The notes under the pieces are model-generated. The model ran no database searches, was not told where the DNA came from, and saw nothing but the letters and a program-made list of their open reading frames with translations. From HKCCE3408 sp038530555 (GTDB taxonomy: Bacteria > Pseudomonadota > Alphaproteobacteria > Rhodobacterales > Rhodobacteraceae), in the NCBI GenBank assembly GCA_038530555.1, contig JBCBCN010000011.1, forward strand, positions 14,566 to 78,565: a stretch of DNA of 64,000 nt. Direction: 5' to 3'. The translations under genes were made by a program, and so were the position numbers. Below are positions 61,571 to 64,000 of this stretch, piece after piece. Numbering within the stretch: position 1 is the stretch's first letter; each line of letters begins with the position of its first letter.

Positions 61571-63221
61571 GGACCAAGCCGACGCTATAATCATCGGCGC
61601 GGGGCTTGCCGGGCTCTGCGCCGCAAATGAGCTTTGCGATCGCGGTAAATCCGTCCTGCTCCTTGACCAGGAAGGTCCGCAAAACCTGGGCGGTCAGGCG
61701 TTTTGGTCGCTCGGCGGGCTTTTCATGGTCGACACGCCGGAACAGCGCCGCATGGGCATCCGCGACAGCGCCGATCTGGCCCGGCTCGATTGGCGGGGCT
61801 CAGCGGGGTTCGACCGGGACGAGGACCACTGGCCGAGCGCCTGGGCCGACGCCTATCTCAACTGGGCCGCCGGTGAGATGCGCCCCTGGCTCTACGGGCT
61901 GGGCATGCGCTGGTTCCCGGTGGTGGGCTGGGCCGAGCGGGGTGGGGGCATGGCGGGCGGGCACGGCAATTCGGTGCCGCGCTTCCACCTGACCTGGGGC
62001 ACGGGACCGGGTGTCCTGGCGCCCTTCGAACGGCTGGCCCGGGCACATATCGAGGCCGGTCGGTTGCGCTGTCTCTTCCGACACCGGGTCGACCGGATCG
62101 AGGTGACGGCGGGCGCGGTCAGCGGGGTCTCTGGGCAGGTGCTTGTGCCAGACGATGCGCCCCGCGGCGCCCCAACCAGCCGGGAGGTGCAGGGGGATTT
62201 CAGCCTAAGCGCGGAGACGGTCCTGGTGACGTCTGGCGGGATGGGCGGCAATTTCGAAATGGTGCGCCGTGCCTGGCCCACGGAGCGGCTCGGCCCGGTG
62301 CCCGACGATATGGTCTCGGGCGTGCCCGCCCATGTCGACGGCCGCATGTTGGGCATCGCCGAGGCGGCGGGCGGGCGGCTGATCAACACGGATCGGATGT
62401 GGCATTATACCGAGGGCATCCGGAATTGGGATCCGATCTGGCCCGCCCATGGCATCCGGATCTTGCCTGGACCCTCTTCGATGTGGTTCGATGCAGGCGG
62501 CAACCGCCTTGCCCCGCCCGCGATGCCGGGCTTTGACAGTCAGGGCACGCTTAAGGCGATCCTGGATAGCGGCGCGAGCTATAGCTGGTTCGTGCTGACC
62601 CAGGCCGTAATCAAAAAGGAATTCGCGCTCTCGGGATCGGAGCAGAACCCCGATTTCACCTCAGGCTCATGGCTGGAAGTGATCAAGGAGCGCATCCTGT
62701 CGGGCAAACGCGCCACCGGGCCGGTGGAGGCATTCAAGGAGAAGGGCGCCGATTTCGTGGTGGCCGACACGCTAGAGGAACTGGTCGCGGGCATGAACGC
62801 GCTGACCGGGGAGGGGCGGCTCGACTCCGATCACATGCGCGCCCAGATCGCCGCACGCGACGCCCAGATCGAGAACCCGTTCAGCAAGGATGCCCAGGTC
62901 ATCGCGATCTATGCCGCGCGGAACTATCGCGGCGACAAGCTGATCCGTACGGCGAAACCGCACAAATTCCTCGACCCGGATCAGGCGCCGCTGATTGCGG
63001 TGCGCCTGCATATCCTGACGCGCAAGACGCTGGGCGGTTTGGAGACGGATCTAGAGGGGCGGGTTCTGGGTGCGGATGGCGTGCCGGTGTCGGGGCTTTA
63101 TGCGGCCGGGGAGGCGGCGGGGTTCGGCGGTGGTGGCTATCACGGCTACAACGCGCTGGAGGGCACGTTTCTGGGTGGTTGCATCTTTTCAGGTCGCGCC
63201 GCAGGTCGCGCTGCTGGGTAG
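61563..63221 (+). CDS. FAD-dependent dehydrogenase (fumarate reductase/3-ketosteroid dehydrogenase-like)
   Basis: A 552-residue flavoprotein with the FAD fold at the N-terminus (AIIIGAGLAGLCAANELCDRG) and GGQAFWSLGGLF, and the C-terminal GLYAAGEAAGFGGGGYHGYNALEGT. This matches the succinate dehydrogenase/3-ketosteroid delta-1-dehydrogenase superfamily. The substrate is unknown; the coupled BASS transporter hints at a steroid-like or organic acid compound. The stop codon is the last base trio of the first unit of a 28-base tandem repeat, so the C-terminal GRAAGRAAG tail is repeat-encoded. Confidence 0.88.
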   Translation: MAEDQADAIIIGAGLAGLCAANELCDRGKSVLLLDQEGPQNLGGQAFWSLGGLFMVDTPEQRRMGIRDSADLARLDWRGSAGFDRDEDHWPSAWADAYLNWAAGEMRPWLYGLGMRWFPVVGWAERGGGMAGGHGNSVPRFHLTWGTGPGVLAPFERLARAHIEAGRLRCLFRHRVDRIEVTAGAVSGVSGQVLVPDDAPRGAPTSREVQGDFSLSAETVLVTSGGMGGNFEMVRRAWPTERLGPVPDDMVSGVPAHVDGRMLGIAEAAGGRLINTDRMWHYTEGIRNWDPIWPAHGIRILPGPSSMWFDAGGNRLAPPAMPGFDSQGTLKAILDSGASYSWFVLTQAVIKKEFALSGSEQNPDFTSGSWLEVIKERILSGKRATGPVEAFKEKGADFVVADTLEELVAGMNALTGEGRLDSDHMRAQIAARDAQIENPFSKDAQVIAIYAARNYRGDKLIRTAKPHKFLDPDQAPLIAVRLHILTRKTLGGLETDLEGRVLGADGVPVSGLYAAGEAAGFGGGGYHGYNALEGTFLGGCIFSGRAAGRAAG

Positions 63222-63277
63222 TCGCGCCGCAGGTCGCGCTGCTGGGTAGTCGCGCCGCAGGTCGCGCTGCCGGGTAA
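63194..63277 (+). repeat. 28-bp tandem repeat, three copies, at a stop codon
   Basis: Units start at 63194, 63222 and 63250, near identical, with TCGCGCCGCAGG opening and GGGTAG or GGGTAA closing each. The first unit ends the FAD dehydrogenase gene. As 28 is not a multiple of three, extra copies do not extend the same frame. Confidence 0.88.
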
Positions 63278-63311
63278 GGGGCGCCTTAGAGGCACCCCCG
63301 CCCAGCTAGGC

Positions 63312-63905
63312 TTAGTCTTTCACCGCTTCGATATCGACGCGGATGTCGACCATCGGGCCAATGCCAAACTGAATGGCGCGGTCGAGGCCAAGCTCGGCCA
63401 GGTCAAGCTGACCCGTGGCGGTGAAGCCGCTGACGATCTGGGTCTCGTCCCAGGGCGTCGGGCGCTCACCGTTCCAGGTCACCTCCAGGCTCATCGGTGC
63501 GGTGCGGCCCAGAAACTCGACCTCGCCCGACATGACGCCGGAGTTTTCGCCGGTCACTTCTACCGAGGTGCTCTCGAAGGTGATGTCTGGGAATTCCTCG
63601 GCATTGAGGAAATCGGGGCTGCGCAGATGCTCATTGCGGCGCTCAAAGAGCGTGTCGATGGAGGCCGCGTCGATCACCACGCTGACGGATGAATTGGCGA
63701 AATCCTCTTGGTCGAAGGTCATCTCACCGCTCACATTGCGGAAGCTGCCATGGGCATCGGCCCAACCGGCATGGTTGACGGTGAAGGACACCCATGTGTG
63801 GGTGGGATCGAAGGTATAGCTTTCACTGGCCAGGGTGGCCGGGGCGCTGAGCGCGAGCAGAGTGGCGGCGGCGGCGGCCGCGAGGCTGGTGGTTTTGAGT
63901 CTCAT
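63312..63905 (-). CDS. YceI family periplasmic protein
   Basis: A 197-residue lipocalin-like YceI protein with a signal peptide (MRLKTTSLAAAAAATLLALSAPATLA). Mature family segments include YTFDPTHTWVSFTVNHAGW, GSFRNVSGEMTFDQED, the double VSVVIDAASIDTLFERRNEHLRSPDFLNAEEFPDITF and FLGRTAPM. YceI proteins bind isoprenoid quinone-like lipids. ATG 63905 is preferred over 63950 because it begins the signal peptide. A cytochrome b561 gene often accompanies YceI. Confidence 0.92.
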   Translation of the reverse strand: MRLKTTSLAAAAAATLLALSAPATLASESYTFDPTHTWVSFTVNHAGWADAHGSFRNVSGEMTFDQEDFANSSVSVVIDAASIDTLFERRNEHLRSPDFLNAEEFPDITFESTSVEVTGENSGVMSGEVEFLGRTAPMSLEVTWNGERPTPWDETQIVSGFTATGQLDLAELGLDRAIQFGIGPMVDIRVDIEAVKD

Positions 63906-63946
63906 GGGCAGTGTCTCCTTTGTGTTCAGTGGGAGGGATGGGTGGT

Positions 63947-64000
63947 TCACGGTGCCGATGCGGCGAGCGCGGCTAGGGCGCCGGCGGCGGCGGCGGGGAG
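63947..64000 (-). CDS. C-terminal end of an upstream gene (partial)
   Basis: The minus strand from the window edge is open and reads an Ala-rich LPAAAAGALAALAASAP tail before a TGA at 63947-63949. It ends 42 bases before the YceI start. It could be the end of a cytochrome b561, a usual YceI partner, but 17 residues cannot confirm this. Confidence 0.3.
   Translation of the reverse strand, partial: LPAAAAGALAALAASAP

Noticed and set aside
63194..63277. Possible CRISPR array
   Set aside because: The copies are head to tail with no unique spacers, so this is a simple tandem repeat.

Overview
The window reads as GC-rich chromosomal DNA from an alphaproteobacterium, most likely a Rhodobacterales/Roseobacter-group organism. 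The evidence is a sorbitol/mannitol operon in the smoEFGK-smoS-mtlK order known from Rhodobacter sphaeroides, a choXWV choline transporter, a VPLPA-CTERM surface protein, an mgsABC-gmaS type methylamine cluster, and two sites that resemble CtrA boxes. I see no rRNA, tRNA, CRISPR array, phage block or transposase. No database was searched, so all functions come from motifs, lengths and gene order.

Layout. 1-7674: phosphonate use (two phnM-type hydrolases, a TIM-barrel isomerase, phnD-C-E1-E2 and a hexapeptide transferase) with candidate PHO boxes in the divergent promoter region. 7716-10824: an arsenic operon with an ArsR-ArsC fusion, a GAPDH and ArsJ. 10974-13366: a TetR regulator, a VPLPA-CTERM exported protein and an Imm11-like protein. 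13580-16952: FkbM methyltransferase, methyltransferase-like protein, phosphotransferase-like protein and glycosyltransferase, visibly less GC-rich. 17293-19062: a vanadium-dependent haloperoxidase. 19087-26279: a six-gene minus-strand operon joining a BMP/nucleoside-type ABC transporter to an amidase and a cytosine-deaminase-like hydrolase. 26434-32297: a MarR regulator divergent from an FAD oxidoreductase and an RND efflux pair. 32375-35619: choXWV and a small membrane-protein gene that appears frameshifted. 35928-40931: a PAS-GGDEF-EAL protein, two unrecognised genes and an MFS transporter. 41031-42188: a lytic transglycosylase. 42237-51522: a LysR regulator divergent from DUF1185, alpha/beta hydrolase, flavin monooxygenase and aldehyde dehydrogenase genes, followed by mgsABC and gmaS/glnT. 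51588-52208: RNase HII. 52249-59806: the smo polyol operon and a LacI regulator. 60071-64000: an NTF2-like protein, a bile-acid-type symporter coupled to an FAD dehydrogenase, and a YceI protein.

The genes form compact uptake-plus-catabolism modules, most with an adjacent regulator and many with 1-4 base start/stop overlaps. The best candidate for an undescribed system is 43229-51522. A flavin monooxygenase, an alpha/beta hydrolase and a DUF1185 protein resemble parts of the Rut pyrimidine pathway and lie next to N-methylglutamate-pathway genes. This suggests oxidative breakdown of an N-containing compound with capture of the released amine.
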